Part shown: positions 50,853-59,605 of the stretch, piece after piece | Layout of the letters: each line of letters starts with the position of its first letter | Position numbering within the stretch: position 1 is the stretch's first letter | Source: Allomuricauda sp. | Lineage (GTDB): Bacteria > Bacteroidota > Bacteroidia > Flavobacteriales > Flavobacteriaceae | Assembly: GCF_013911645.1 (NCBI RefSeq) | Contig: NZ_JACESV010000001.1 | Location: 186,001-250,000, forward strand | DNA length: 64,000 bases | Direction: 5' to 3' | The notes under the pieces: model-generated | What the model was told of the DNA's origin: nothing | The model's database searches: none | What the model saw: only the letters and a program-made list of their open reading frames with translations | Program-made: the position numbers and the translations under genes

Positions 50853-51650
50853 TTAAAAATCATCGTTGGGATACCAGTCCAATTGTACCACTTCTATATC
50901 GGAATCTCCTTCGTTCACAATCGTTTTGAATTTTTCAACATCGCTTACCTCGGGTCTTCCCCTGAAGTGATATGGGTAAACTTGTTTGGGTTTGAATTCC
51001 AACACTGCATCGGCAGCGCTTTCCACGGTCATGGTGTAGGGTAGGTTCATACAAATGAATGCTTTGTCAATATTTTCCAAGGAACGCATTTCAGGAATAT
51101 CTTCGGTATCGCCTGAAAAATAAATACGTTCATCACCAAAGGTGAAAACATAACCATTTCCTCTGCCTTTTACATGGAAGTCTTTGGCCTCTTCACGCAA
51201 ATTGTACATAGGAATGGCTTTTACGGAGAAACCAGCGATTTCTTTGGTCTCTTCATTCTCCATAGTAATTGTTTTGGAAGATAGGTTTTCCTCCATTTGT
51301 TGTTTTACCGCGTCGGGGGCAACGATCTGGACACTTTCAAGGTCTAATTCATTTAAGGTTTCAGGATTAAAGTGATCGCCATGTATATCGGTAATAAAAA
51401 TTATGTCTGGCGATTTTTGCCCCTCAAAAGCTGCTTTGCCGCCAACGGGATCTATATAAATGGTATTTCCGCTCCACTCTATTACGGCTGTAGCATGCAC
51501 AATAGGTGTTATTTGTGCAGGTGCTGCAACTTCAACCTCAGTAGTAGTTTCTTCTACCTCGGCAGTTTTTTCATTCTTTTCTTCCTTCTGTTTACAGGAA
51601 ATCAGGAATATCAGCAAAGCACTTGCAGTTAAAAGTATATTTTTTATCAT
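50853..51650 (-). CDS. Metallo-beta-lactamase fold hydrolase (UlaG-like), lipoprotein
   Basis: 265 residues with lipobox LISC and a Glu/Thr linker. The MBL fold is readable: HATAVIEWSGNTIYIDPVGG, the metal motif ITDIHGDHF (HxHxDH reduced to D-I-H-G-D-H), RIYFSGDTEDIPEM and VYPYHFRGRPE. It lacks the first His of the usual HxHxDH motif, as in UlaG-type lactonases. Presumably periplasmic and membrane-anchored. Substrate unknown. Confidence 0.87.
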   Translation of the reverse strand: MIKNILLTASALLIFLISCKQKEEKNEKTAEVEETTTEVEVAAPAQITPIVHATAVIEWSGNTIYIDPVGGKAAFEGQKSPDIIFITDIHGDHFNPETLNELDLESVQIVAPDAVKQQMEENLSSKTITMENEETKEIAGFSVKAIPMYNLREEAKDFHVKGRGNGYVFTFGDERIYFSGDTEDIPEMRSLENIDKAFICMNLPYTMTVESAADAVLEFKPKQVYPYHFRGRPEVSDVEKFKTIVNEGDSDIEVVQLDWYPNDDF

Positions 51651-51818
51651 GGTCTATCTTTTTTTTAATCCTCCTAAAAATAAGGGATAAAGGGCAGAAT
51701 AATAATTTTTTGTGAACATTATTTTAAATCAAATAATCCAAATACAAATCTGATGCGTATATAAACCAAATGCGATTGATTAATAACCTTAAACGAGAAT
51801 CAATTAAAACAAAAAGTT

Positions 51819-52709
51819 ATGACTGAAACAAAAAATAACAATAACGGATTGAAGGTAGTTGCTGGTCTGTTGGGTGTAGTTCTTTTGGGAACCATTATAT
51901 ACACTGTTAGTCTTTATCAAGATAAAAAAGCAACCACAGAAGCCCTTACTCAAGAGAAAGAATTGGTTGTAGAGGATTTGAACAATTTGAAGTCCGAATA
52001 CGACAAGGCTATTTTGGAAAGCAACGCTACCAACGAAGAATTGGTTGCTGCTAGAGATAACATTGCAAAGTATATCGATTCTGTAAGCAGCATGAAAGCT
52101 GATATTGCTACGCTTTCCCGTTACAGAAGACAAGTAAGTGTTCTTAAAGCTGAAAGAGAGGAACTATTGAAACAAGTTGATTCCTTGACGCAATCCAACA
52201 GCTTGTTGGCCATGCAAAGAGACAGTACTTTTGCCGAATTGGAGCAACAAACCGTATTCAACGATTCTTTGATCATCCAGAACACTCAATTGGCCGATGC
52301 TGTTGAAAAAGGTTCTGCACTTAACCTAAGCACTATTAGTGTTGACGCCATTAAAGAAAGAAACAGTGGTAAATTGGTTTCTACAAGAAGAGCTAGAGCC
52401 ACTGATAAATTTAAAGTTTGTTTTACCATTGCCGATAACTTAATCGCCGAAGCTGGAGACAGAGAATTCTATATCGAAGTTCTTGGACCACAAGGTAACG
52501 TTCTAGGTGAAGGTCTTACAAAAACTACAGAAGAAGGTAGCTCCCTTACGTACAGTAAAGGAACAAACTTTTACTACGAAAACGATGCTTTGGACGTATG
52601 TGACTATATAAACAAGCCTAGTGGAGATTTCCAAGATGGAAATTACATGGTAAATGTTTATGACAACAAGTTGAAATTGTTGGGCACTTCCAGCTTCGAA
52701 TTGAAATAG
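51819..52709 (+). CDS. Membrane-anchored coiled-coil protein, unknown function
   Basis: 296 residues. One N-terminal transmembrane helix (LKVVAGLLGVVLLGTIIYTVSLY) is followed by a long coiled coil (about 35-165), then a globular C-terminal beta domain (KFKVCFTIADNLIAEAGDREFYIEVLGPQG to SSFELK). Conserved in the family as far as I remember, but unnamed. It likely sits in the periplasm, anchored in the inner membrane. A strong terminator follows. Confidence 0.78.
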   Translation: MTETKNNNNGLKVVAGLLGVVLLGTIIYTVSLYQDKKATTEALTQEKELVVEDLNNLKSEYDKAILESNATNEELVAARDNIAKYIDSVSSMKADIATLSRYRRQVSVLKAEREELLKQVDSLTQSNSLLAMQRDSTFAELEQQTVFNDSLIIQNTQLADAVEKGSALNLSTISVDAIKERNSGKLVSTRRARATDKFKVCFTIADNLIAEAGDREFYIEVLGPQGNVLGEGLTKTTEEGSSLTYSKGTNFYYENDALDVCDYINKPSGDFQDGNYMVNVYDNKLKLLGTSSFELK

Positions 52710-52736
52710 TAAACACACACTATCACCATAATAAAA

Positions 52737-52770
52737 ATGCCCGTCCAATTTTGGACGGGCATTTTTTATG
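52737..52770 (+). terminator. Terminator after the coiled-coil gene
   Basis: Perfect stem ATGCCCGTCC/GGACGGGCAT with a short loop and six T's. Confidence 0.9.
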
Positions 52771-52787
52771 TTTTTAAGTGAAATAAA

Positions 52788-54185
52788 CTATTTAAGGCTA
52801 CCTACCATATCTTCTGGTTTAACCCACTCATCATATTCTTCGGGGGTTACATAACCAAGGTTAATGGCTTCCTCTCTAAGGGTTGTTCCATTTTTGTGCG
52901 CTGTATTGGCAATCTCGGCAGCTTTATAATAACCGATTTTCGTATTCAACGCAGTAACCAGCATCAAAGAATTGTTCAATAAGGTTTTAATGGTCTCGTG
53001 GTTTGGCTCAATGCCAGCAGCACAGTTTACATCGAAGCTAACACAGGCATCGCCTATCAATTGAGCGGATTGCAAAATATTGGAAGCCATAACGGGTTTA
53101 AAGACGTTAAGCTCGTAATGCCCTTGTGTTCCACCTACACTAATGGCAACATCGTTGCCCATAACCTGTGCGCAAACCATGGTCAAGGCCTCACATTGAG
53201 TAGGGTTCACTTTACCTGGCATAATGGAACTTCCAGGTTCGTTGGCAGGAATAATAATTTCCCCAATTCCAGAACGAGGTCCAGAAGCCATCATACGGAT
53301 ATCATTGGCAATTTTGTTCAGGGAAACGGCCAACTGTTTCAATGCACCATGACTTTCCACAATGGCATCGTGGGCCGCCAAAGCCTCAAACTTATTCTCA
53401 GCGGTCACGAAAGGTTTTCCAGTAAATTCTGCAATGTACTTGGCGACAAGTACATCATATCCTTTAGGGGTATTCAAACCGGTACCCACAGCCGTTCCAC
53501 CCAAAGCAAGTTCGCTCAAGTGAGGCAATGTGTTTTTCAGCGCTTTCAACCCATGGTTCAATTGGGAAACGTAGCCTGAGAATTCTTGACCCAAGGTTAG
53601 GGGAGTGGCGTCCATCAAGTGGGTTCTACCAATCTTTACCACATCCTTGAACTCTTCGGATTTCTTCTGCAATGTGTCCCGCAGTTGTTCTACACCAGGA
53701 ATGGTTACTTCCACTATTTTTTTGTAAGCTGCAATGTGCATTCCTGTCGGGAAGGTATCATTGGAAGATTGACTCTTATTCACGTCATCATTGGGCTGAA
53801 TGGTTTTTTCACCCTCTCCAATTTTTTTGCCAGCGATTTCGTGGGCACGATTGGCGATTACCTCGTTCACGTTCATGTTGCTCTGCGTACCGGAGCCAGT
53901 TTGCCAAATGACCAAAGGAAACTGGTCATCGTGCTTGCCATCCAGTATTTCATCACAAACCTGTGCAATAAGGTCTCTTTTTTCTTGACTGAGCACTCCC
54001 AATTCGTGATTGGTATAGGCCGCGGCCTTTTTTAAATAAGCAAATCCGTACACTACATCCAAGGGCATGGATGCGGGAGCACCAATTTTAAAGTTGTTTC
54101 GGGAACGTTCGGTTTGGGCGCCCCAATATTTATCGGCGGGTACTTTTACCTCGCCCATGGTATCTTTTTCAATCCTGAAACTCAT
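52788..54185 (-). CDS. fumC: Fumarate hydratase class II
   Basis: 465 residues, the iron-free tetrameric fumarase of the TCA cycle. Seen are [21 protein letters not shown] (about 105-125), SSNDTFPT, the [17 protein letters not shown] motif, and the signature loop [20 protein letters not shown] carrying the catalytic Ser. Length is standard. A promoter with -7 box TACCTTTG (54212-54205) sits 20 nt upstream. Confidence 0.97.
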   Translation of the reverse strand: MSFRIEKDTMGEVKVPADKYWGAQTERSRNNFKIGAPASMPLDVVYGFAYLKKAAAYTNHELGVLSQEKRDLIAQVCDEILDGKHDDQFPLVIWQTGSGTQSNMNVNEVIANRAHEIAGKKIGEGEKTIQPNDDVNKSQSSNDTFPTGMHIAAYKKIVEVTIPGVEQLRDTLQKKSEEFKDVVKIGRTHLMDATPLTLGQEFSGYVSQLNHGLKALKNTLPHLSELALGGTAVGTGLNTPKGYDVLVAKYIAEFTGKPFVTAENKFEALAAHDAIVESHGALKQLAVSLNKIANDIRMMASGPRSGIGEIIIPANEPGSSIMPGKVNPTQCEALTMVCAQVMGNDVAISVGGTQGHYELNVFKPVMASNILQSAQLIGDACVSFDVNCAAGIEPNHETIKTLLNNSLMLVTALNTKIGYYKAAEIANTAHKNGTTLREEAINLGYVTPEEYDEWVKPEDMVGSLK

Positions 54186-54204
54186 AGTTTAAAATTTTGT
54201 TGTA

Positions 54205-54212
54205 CAAAGGTA
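54205..54212 (-). promoter_or_regulatory. -7 box (TACCTTTG) of fumC
   Basis: TACCTTTG matches TAnnTTTG; the 5' leader to ATG 54185 would be about 14 nt. Confidence 0.5.
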
Positions 54213-54272
54213 GGATATAGGGCATTTATTTGGTAGTTCATCGAGATAAATACACTTTTTTTTGCCCATCTA

Positions 54273-54305
54273 TTTGTTTTTTTTGATAAGAAGAAAGTAT
54301 CTTTG
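54273..54305 (+). promoter_or_regulatory. Promoter TTTG - 21 nt - TATCTTTG of the small membrane protein gene
   Basis: TTTG at 54273-54276 and TATCTTTG at 54298-54305 show canonical Bacteroidota spacing. A Shine-Dalgarno-like AAGGAG lies at 54315-54320, 5 nt before the ATG, which is unusual for this phylum. Confidence 0.65.
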
Positions 54306-54325
54306 TTAAAACAAAAGGAGTAAAG

Positions 54326-54499
54326 ATGTTCGAATTTGACCAATATTTAGGTTTTTTAGCTTTTCTAACAATTTTGACAATCGGTTTTTGGTTGATGATA
54401 TTCTTGTTGACCTTTGTGGTTCCTTATTGGTTGATTGGTAACCTTAGGGAAATGTTTAAAGAAAGAAAAGAGGCAAAACGCGCCCAACTAAAAGAATAA
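54326..54499 (+). CDS. Small single-span membrane protein, 57 residues
   Basis: ATG 54326 to TAA 54497-54499. An acidic start (MFEFDQYLGF), one long hydrophobic region (FLTILTIGFWLMIFLLTFVVPYWLIG in part), then a basic tail (REMFKERKEAKRAQLKE) facing the cytoplasm. It has its own promoter, a Shine-Dalgarno and a terminator, so it is almost surely expressed, yet I recognise no family. Its neighbours are fumC and a TonB-type receptor on the other strand. Confidence 0.75.
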   Translation: MFEFDQYLGFLAFLTILTIGFWLMIFLLTFVVPYWLIGNLREMFKERKEAKRAQLKE

Positions 54500-54511
54500 A
54501 AAGATAAACAA

Positions 54512-54538
54512 AAAAGAAGCCAATTGGCTTCTTTTTTG
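54512..54538. terminator. Terminator after the 57-residue membrane protein gene
   Basis: Perfect stem GAAGCC-AATT-GGCTTC flanked by A-runs upstream and T-runs downstream, functional in either direction. Confidence 0.85.
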
Positions 54539-54610
54539 TTTAAGATTAGTTTTCATTTGGCTTGAGAACTAATTTTTTTGTCTTGTTTAAAATCAAATTA
54601 CATAAAGCAA

Positions 54611-54636
54611 AAAAAGCAGCCGTTCGGCTGCTTTTA
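54611..54636. terminator. Terminator of the TonB-type receptor gene
   Basis: Stem AAAAGCAGCCG/CGGCTGCTTTT with A/T tails on both sides, located just past the receptor stop on the minus strand. Confidence 0.8.
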
Positions 54637-54673
54637 TATTTAAGTTTCGGGGAAACTCGCTTTTTTGTTAGTC

Positions 54674-57157
54674 TTAGTATTGTCCTTCGCCCTCATCGTC
54701 ACCAGGACCTTGTTGTCCGCCCCTTTGGCGTTGCTCCTTAGGTTGGTTAAACCTATAAATAAAGGATAAGTTTACCTGTCTTTGTCTCCACTGGAACTCA
54801 CTGTCCGATGTAAATGTAGGTGTTTGTGTAAAAGACCGTCGCTTTCTGGAGTTGAACAAGTCACTGGCATTTAAGGATAATGTAGCCTTATCATCGAAAA
54901 GATCTTTGCTTATCGCTAAGTTTAGCGAGAACATTGGATCGGATTCTGTTTGGGCATTTTGCCTTGGGCCCATATAAAAGGAGTTGGCCTGAAGCTCTAA
55001 TTTTCCAGGCAATGTAAACTTGGAGCTCAAACGGGCAAAATAGCTGGAATTGGTTGTTCCATAATCGACCCCGTTAAATGTTCCATCCGAAGAAAAAGTG
55101 AAAAAGTTGAAACTACCGTTCATTCTCCACCATTTAGTAGGGTTGTACATTACACCTGCTTCGGCACCGATACGCTCGTTGGTGGATAGGTTTATGGGAA
55201 CCCTTCTAATGATCTGGATACCATCCGAAGTAAATTGACCCGTGTTTTCGGTAATAAACTCAAAAGATTGTGTTTCCCGTTGATAGTATACAGAAGAGGT
55301 AAAGGTTATCTTTTTCCACCTCTTCATATAACCCAAATCAAAAGCATTGGCAAAGGCCGGATCCAAGTCTGGATTTCCTTGAAAAACGTTTGTCCTACTA
55401 GATCTGGATGGAAATGGGTTGATAAACCAGCCCCTTGGCCTGTTTATCCTCCTGTTGTATCCAAGCGAAATGTTTTGGGTTTCAGAAATTTCGTAAACAA
55501 AGTTGACTGTAGGGAAAAGTCCTAAATAGTTCTTATCAAAATTAAGGTCAACATCTTCCCCCACAAGTTCTTCCAAAGCCTGGCTGTCTATACTGGCATC
55601 TACCTCACCCCTCAATTCCGTATTTTCCAAACGCAAACCAAGTAACACAGAAAATTTACCGTACTTGTTCCCATATTGGGTGTAAAGTGCATTCACATTT
55701 TCGTGATAGGTAAATAAGTTGGTAAGATCTTGATTGGTAATGAAATTGCCTGTTCCTTGATCTAGGGTATCCAACTGGTAATCGTTTACCTCTTTTTCAA
55801 AAGTACCTCGGTAACCCGCCTCAAACTGAGCATCTCCCATGGGCAAAACGTAATCAATCTGAGCCAGAATATCGTCCTGTTTTTGTTTTTCGTAAATGTT
55901 TTCGAGTGCTATCAAACTATCACTTGGCACCGTACGGTCTTCCCGAATACCGGTCAAAACATCCTCATTATCATAAGAATACTGAAAATCAGCAGTCAAC
56001 TTTTGTCCATCATCATCAATATTGTTGGTGTAATTAAAAGAGAACTGTCGGCTGTTGTCCTTCTCTGCTTGATCTTCCGTTCTAAAGGTTCTACTGTTGA
56101 TGCTTCCATCAGAAAACCGTTGATTGTCATTTTCGGTCAGATCATTTTCATCTGACCATCTGTAGAAAAAGCTACCGGTAATCGAGGATTTTTCGGTTAG
56201 AAAATACTCCATACCAATATTTATATTGAAGCCATCATCATTTCTACTGATATCTCTGTCTTCGTAAATTCTATCAAATTCACTTTGTTCGGATAGATAG
56301 GTATTATCATTGTAACCGCCCCCTGGAGATTCTCGGTGAAAATACCCCAAGGTGTTAAAAATGTTGAACTTTTCAGTTCGGATATTAAAGTTGGTAGTGG
56401 CTCTGGCATTAAAAGGGATTCCCCCTGTTAGGTTAATAGAACCATTGATGCCCAAGGTCTTCTCCTTTTTAAGCACAATGTTCAAAATACCTGCGGTACC
56501 CTCAGCATCATAACGGGCAGAAGGACTGGTAATTACCTCCACCTTTTCTATGGCATCGGCAGGTAGTTGTTGCAGTACATCGGTAGAGCCAAAACCGGCC
56601 AATGCGGATGGTTTCCCGTTGATTAGGATACGAACATTATCGTTCCCTCTTAAGCTAATGCCTCCCTCTACATCTACGGAAACAGAAGGGATATTGCCCA
56701 AAGCATCACTAACGTTGCCACCACTTGTGGTGATGTCCTTTCCAATGTTATACACTTTTTTGTCCAAACGGACCTCAACAGTGGTTTTTTCACCTACCAC
56801 CTCAACTTCTGCAAGCTGGGCAACATCTGGGGACAAAGTAATTGAACCTAAATTGGTATCCGAATTGTACGTTTGTCCTTTTTGGGAGTATGTTTTATAT
56901 GAAATAAATTCTACTCTAATATTATAAGTTCCAGGTGTGGTTTCAACCTCAAAATTACCAGAGAGGTCAGTGATTCCGCCAGTAACTTTGTCCGGGTTAT
57001 CCGTATTTTGCAACACAAATGTCGCATATTCCAATGGTTGTCCAGATTCCGAATCAACCACTTTACCTGTAATAGTTATGTTTTTTTGGTCTTGTTGCGC
57101 CTTCCCTTTAAAAGTAGCCAGGGTCAATAGCAGCAACGGGATAATAATCCTTTGCAT
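54674..57157 (-). CDS. Outer-membrane beta-barrel receptor (TonB-dependent type)
   Basis: About 827 residues from ATG 57157. After the signal (FKGKAQ), a CarboxypepD_reg domain is seen, ITITGKVVDSESGQPLEYATFVLQNT, then a plug (KKVYNIGKDITTSGGNVSDALGNIPSVSVDVEGGISLRGNDNVRILINGKP, in parts) and a large beta-barrel of the family called outer membrane protein beta-barrel. The C-terminus is Gly/Gln/Glu-rich and does not end in the usual aromatic residue. Ligand unknown; it has no SusD partner, so it is unlikely to be a classical glycan SusCD system. Confidence 0.9.
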   Translation of the reverse strand: MQRIIIPLLLLTLATFKGKAQQDQKNITITGKVVDSESGQPLEYATFVLQNTDNPDKVTGGITDLSGNFEVETTPGTYNIRVEFISYKTYSQKGQTYNSDTNLGSITLSPDVAQLAEVEVVGEKTTVEVRLDKKVYNIGKDITTSGGNVSDALGNIPSVSVDVEGGISLRGNDNVRILINGKPSALAGFGSTDVLQQLPADAIEKVEVITSPSARYDAEGTAGILNIVLKKEKTLGINGSINLTGGIPFNARATTNFNIRTEKFNIFNTLGYFHRESPGGGYNDNTYLSEQSEFDRIYEDRDISRNDDGFNINIGMEYFLTEKSSITGSFFYRWSDENDLTENDNQRFSDGSINSRTFRTEDQAEKDNSRQFSFNYTNNIDDDGQKLTADFQYSYDNEDVLTGIREDRTVPSDSLIALENIYEKQKQDDILAQIDYVLPMGDAQFEAGYRGTFEKEVNDYQLDTLDQGTGNFITNQDLTNLFTYHENVNALYTQYGNKYGKFSVLLGLRLENTELRGEVDASIDSQALEELVGEDVDLNFDKNYLGLFPTVNFVYEISETQNISLGYNRRINRPRGWFINPFPSRSSRTNVFQGNPDLDPAFANAFDLGYMKRWKKITFTSSVYYQRETQSFEFITENTGQFTSDGIQIIRRVPINLSTNERIGAEAGVMYNPTKWWRMNGSFNFFTFSSDGTFNGVDYGTTNSSYFARLSSKFTLPGKLELQANSFYMGPRQNAQTESDPMFSLNLAISKDLFDDKATLSLNASDLFNSRKRRSFTQTPTFTSDSEFQWRQRQVNLSFIYRFNQPKEQRQRGGQQGPGDDEGEGQY

Positions 57158-57258
57158 AGTTTGATTTTTACGCTGCAAAAATTGAAGGAAAAAAGGAGGC
57201 TACGAAATATAAATCCCCCAACAACGCAATTGAACCTGCGAATGACCTTAAAGAATTG

Positions 57259-57753
57259 TTAATCCCTGTTCTTCTTTTTTTTCTTCTTCTTCTTCTTCTT
57301 TTTCTTTTTGGCTTTGAAGTGGTTCTCTTGTAGCTCCATAAAGGCCTCGTATTTGTCTTCAGGCAGACCTGCCTTTAATTCGGCGTCTTGGCGTCTCTTT
57401 ATTTTCTCGATTTCCTCTTTCATTTTAAGAGGTTCCAGTTCCAAGATTTGAAGCTCTATACGTTGTTGCACAGATTGTACCAATGAAGTGCGTACTACAG
57501 CTTGTTCAAAAGGGTCCAAGCCTATTGCCTCGGTAATGGAGGGCATTTGTTCGTCCACTAATTCCTCTGCAGTTGGTGGGGTTTCTTCTTTTTGGTTGTC
57601 CACAGGACCCGCTTGTGGCACATAACTACGTCCTCTGCCATACATACCGCGAGAACCGTATGGCGAACCATAACCGTATTGTGCATACATATCGTTAATG
57701 GCCAACATACCTATGAATAGGGTAATCAAGAAGAGGGTTTGTGTACTTTTCAT
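57259..57753 (-). CDS. Secreted protein with a poly-lysine C-terminus
   Basis: 164 residues with a signal peptide ending near NDMYAQ. A Gly/Tyr/Arg-rich segment follows (YGYGSPYGSRGMYGRGRSYV), then a helical domain (about 65-150; EAIGLDPFEQAVVRTSLVQS) and a tail of 13 consecutive Lys codons after FKA, before the final NRD. The middle part is typical of flavobacterial proteins I know only as hypothetical. The homopurine AAG/AAA run may be prone to slippage. Confidence 0.75.
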   Translation of the reverse strand: MKSTQTLFLITLFIGMLAINDMYAQYGYGSPYGSRGMYGRGRSYVPQAGPVDNQKEETPPTAEELVDEQMPSITEAIGLDPFEQAVVRTSLVQSVQQRIELQILELEPLKMKEEIEKIKRRQDAELKAGLPEDKYEAFMELQENHFKAKKKKKKKKKKKKKNRD

Positions 57754-57821
57754 GGGCTAAATATAATATTTAGGATTAATTTATATGCGTATTCGTTGTT
57801 AAATGTAACTGTATATCAGAA

Positions 57822-58163
57822 TTATAGCAACTTGGCAATATTCTCTGGGGGTCTGCCCACAACTGCTTTTTTTCCATTCACAACAATGGGGCGCTCTATC
57901 AATTTTGGGTTTTCGGCCATCGCGGTGATCACCTCATCATCGGTCAGGGTTTTGCCTTTGAATTTTTCTTTCCAAATGGCTTCGGTTTTACGTACCAAAT
58001 CTATTGGGGAAATTCCTAAATAATCAACTAAGGTTTTAAGCTCTTCTTTACTGGGAACATCGTCCAAATATTTTACAACTTCAAAATCTTTTCCAGATTT
58101 TTCCAATATGGCCAATCCTTCTCTGGATTTTCGGCATCGTGGGTTATGGTATATTTTAATCAT
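57822..58163 (-). CDS. ArsC/Spx family thioredoxin-fold protein (arsenate reductase-like)
   Basis: 113 residues. The thioredoxin-like fold carries IYHNPRCRKSREGLAIL with Cys10 as the only N-terminal catalytic Cys, and the C-terminal RPIVVNGKKAVVGRPPE motif. ArsC enzymes reduce arsenate with a low-molecular-weight thiol; the window also encodes BshB1, so bacillithiol could be the cofactor, an inference. No ars regulator or pump is nearby. It follows prfB on the same strand by 10 nt. Confidence 0.87.
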   Translation of the reverse strand: MIKIYHNPRCRKSREGLAILEKSGKDFEVVKYLDDVPSKEELKTLVDYLGISPIDLVRKTEAIWKEKFKGKTLTDDEVITAMAENPKLIERPIVVNGKKAVVGRPPENIAKLL

Positions 58164-58173
58164 GATTATTGTG

Positions 58174-59275
58174 TTATTCCTGTTCTTCTTTTTGTCCCAT
58201 CATCATCAAATAGGCTTTTAAAAATGCGTCCAAATCACCGTCCATTACAGCATCCACATTTCCGGTTTCCTGTCCAGTACGTACATCTTTTACCAATTTA
58301 TAGGGGTGCATCACGTAGTTTCTGATTTGTGAGCCCCACTCAATCTTCATTTTGGAGGATTCTATTTCGGCACGGGCCTCTTGTTTTTTCCGAAGCTCGA
58401 TTTCGTACAGCTGTGATTTCAACATTTTCATGGCTGTGGCCCTGTTGTCGTGCTGAGAGCGTGAATCGGAACAGGATATTTGGATTCCCGTTGGCTTGTG
58501 CACCAATTGGACCTTGGTCTCCACTTTGTTTACATTCTGACCGCCAGCACCACTGGAACGTGCTGTGGTAATCTCAATGTCGGATGGATTCACTTCAATC
58601 TCGATACTGTCATCCACCAACGGATACACATATACGGAAGCAAAGGAAGTGTGCCGCTTGGCATTACTATCAAAAGGGGAGATGCGCACCAAACGATGGA
58701 CTCCATTTTCTCCTTTGAGCCAGCCAAAGGCATATTCGCCTTCAATTTCCAAGGTAACGGTTTTAATTCCAGCTACATCGCCCGCTTGGTAATTGAGTTC
58801 CTTTATTTTGTAGCCGTTCTTTTCGGCCCACATCATATACATTCGCATTAGCATGGAGGCCCAGTCACAACTTTCGGTACCACCGGCACCTGCGGTTATT
58901 TGAAGTACTGCCGTGAGCTCATCACCTTCGTCCGATAGCATGTTGCGGAACTCCAGTTTTTCAATGGCCAATTGGGCTTTTTCAAACTGTTTGCTCACTT
59001 CCTCTTCAGAAACTTCACCAGCTTGTTGAAATTCCATAAGCACCTCAAGGTCGCCGATCAAGGTTTTGGCTTCCTCAAAATCTGCCACCCAATTTTTTTT
59101 GGATTTAATGGACTGCATTTGTTTTTGGGCTTCTTGTGGATTGTCCCAAAAACCGGGAGCAAGAGTTTTTTCTTCCTCGTTCTCTATCTCAATAAGTTTG
59201 GCATCAATGTCAAAGATACCTCCTTAACGCACCAAGGCGCTCAATAAGATCTTTCTGCTGATCTGTGGTTATCAT
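58174..59275 (-). CDS. prfB: Peptide chain release factor 2, with programmed +1 frameshift
   Basis: The true gene starts at ATG 59275 and reads 21 codons to an in-frame TGA at 59212-59210. A +1 shift, skipping base 59212, then reads 345 more codons to 58174, 366 residues in total. Visible RF2 motifs are SPF in [12 protein letters not shown] (stop-codon recognition) and GGQ in [12 protein letters not shown] (peptide release). The shift site is AGGAGGTATCTTTGAC, with an internal Shine-Dalgarno 3 nt before the slippery CTT. This autoregulates RF2. An apparent start at 59118 is only the shadow of the downstream part. Confidence 0.97.
59209..59224 (-). other. prfB programmed frameshift site
   Basis: AGGAGG (59224-59219), TAT, the slippery codon CTT (59215-59213), stop TGA (59212-59210) and then C. 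This is the classical RF2 recoding signal, kept exactly. Efficient RF2 terminates at TGA; low RF2 lets the ribosome shift to GAC. Confidence 0.96.
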
Positions 59276-59605
59276 GTATCGTATTTTGGGGTAAAAATAA
59301 GTTTCTTTCTGCACATGACCTTGGAAAAAGATAAGTTCAAGCATCAAACTCAAGTTCAAGTTCAAATATCAAGTTCAAGTTCAAATATCAAGTTCAAGTT
59401 CAATCTCCAACTTTCAAGTACAAGTTTCCGATTGTATGTTTTAAATTCCAATAACCCAATAACCCAATAACCCAATAACCCAATAACCCAATAATCCAAT
59501 AATCCAATAACCCAATCCAAAGAATCTATAATATATAAGTCTATCATCTTATATCGAAATGTAAAATGAATTCCATATTTTTAGGAACAATATTTCAACC
59601 AGATT
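59276..59605. repeat. Tandem-repeat gap between prfB and the zinc protease gene
   Basis: Two different arrays fill this gap. A 19-bp unit starting CAAGTTCAAGTTCAAATAT is repeated almost three times at 59351-59407, itself built from CAAGTT hexamers. Then an 8-bp unit CCAATAAC, with CCAATAAT variants, runs about 8.5 copies at 59448-59515. Neither looks like a CRISPR. The frame on the minus strand over the second array encodes only repeated GYWVIGLL-like nonsense. No clear promoter for the protease is seen except AT-rich DNA near 59530-59560. Confidence 0.85.

Noticed and set aside
54674..57157. SusCD polysaccharide utilisation locus
   Set aside because: The receptor has no SusD partner and no glycoside hydrolases nearby.
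59335..59520. Possible CRISPR array
   Set aside because: Units are contiguous 8-bp and 19-bp repeats without unique spacers, and no cas genes are present.
59362..59547. Minus-strand frame with repeated GYWVIGLL units
   Set aside because: It is a translation of the 8-bp tandem array, with no start context or conserved domain. Such products are common false genes.
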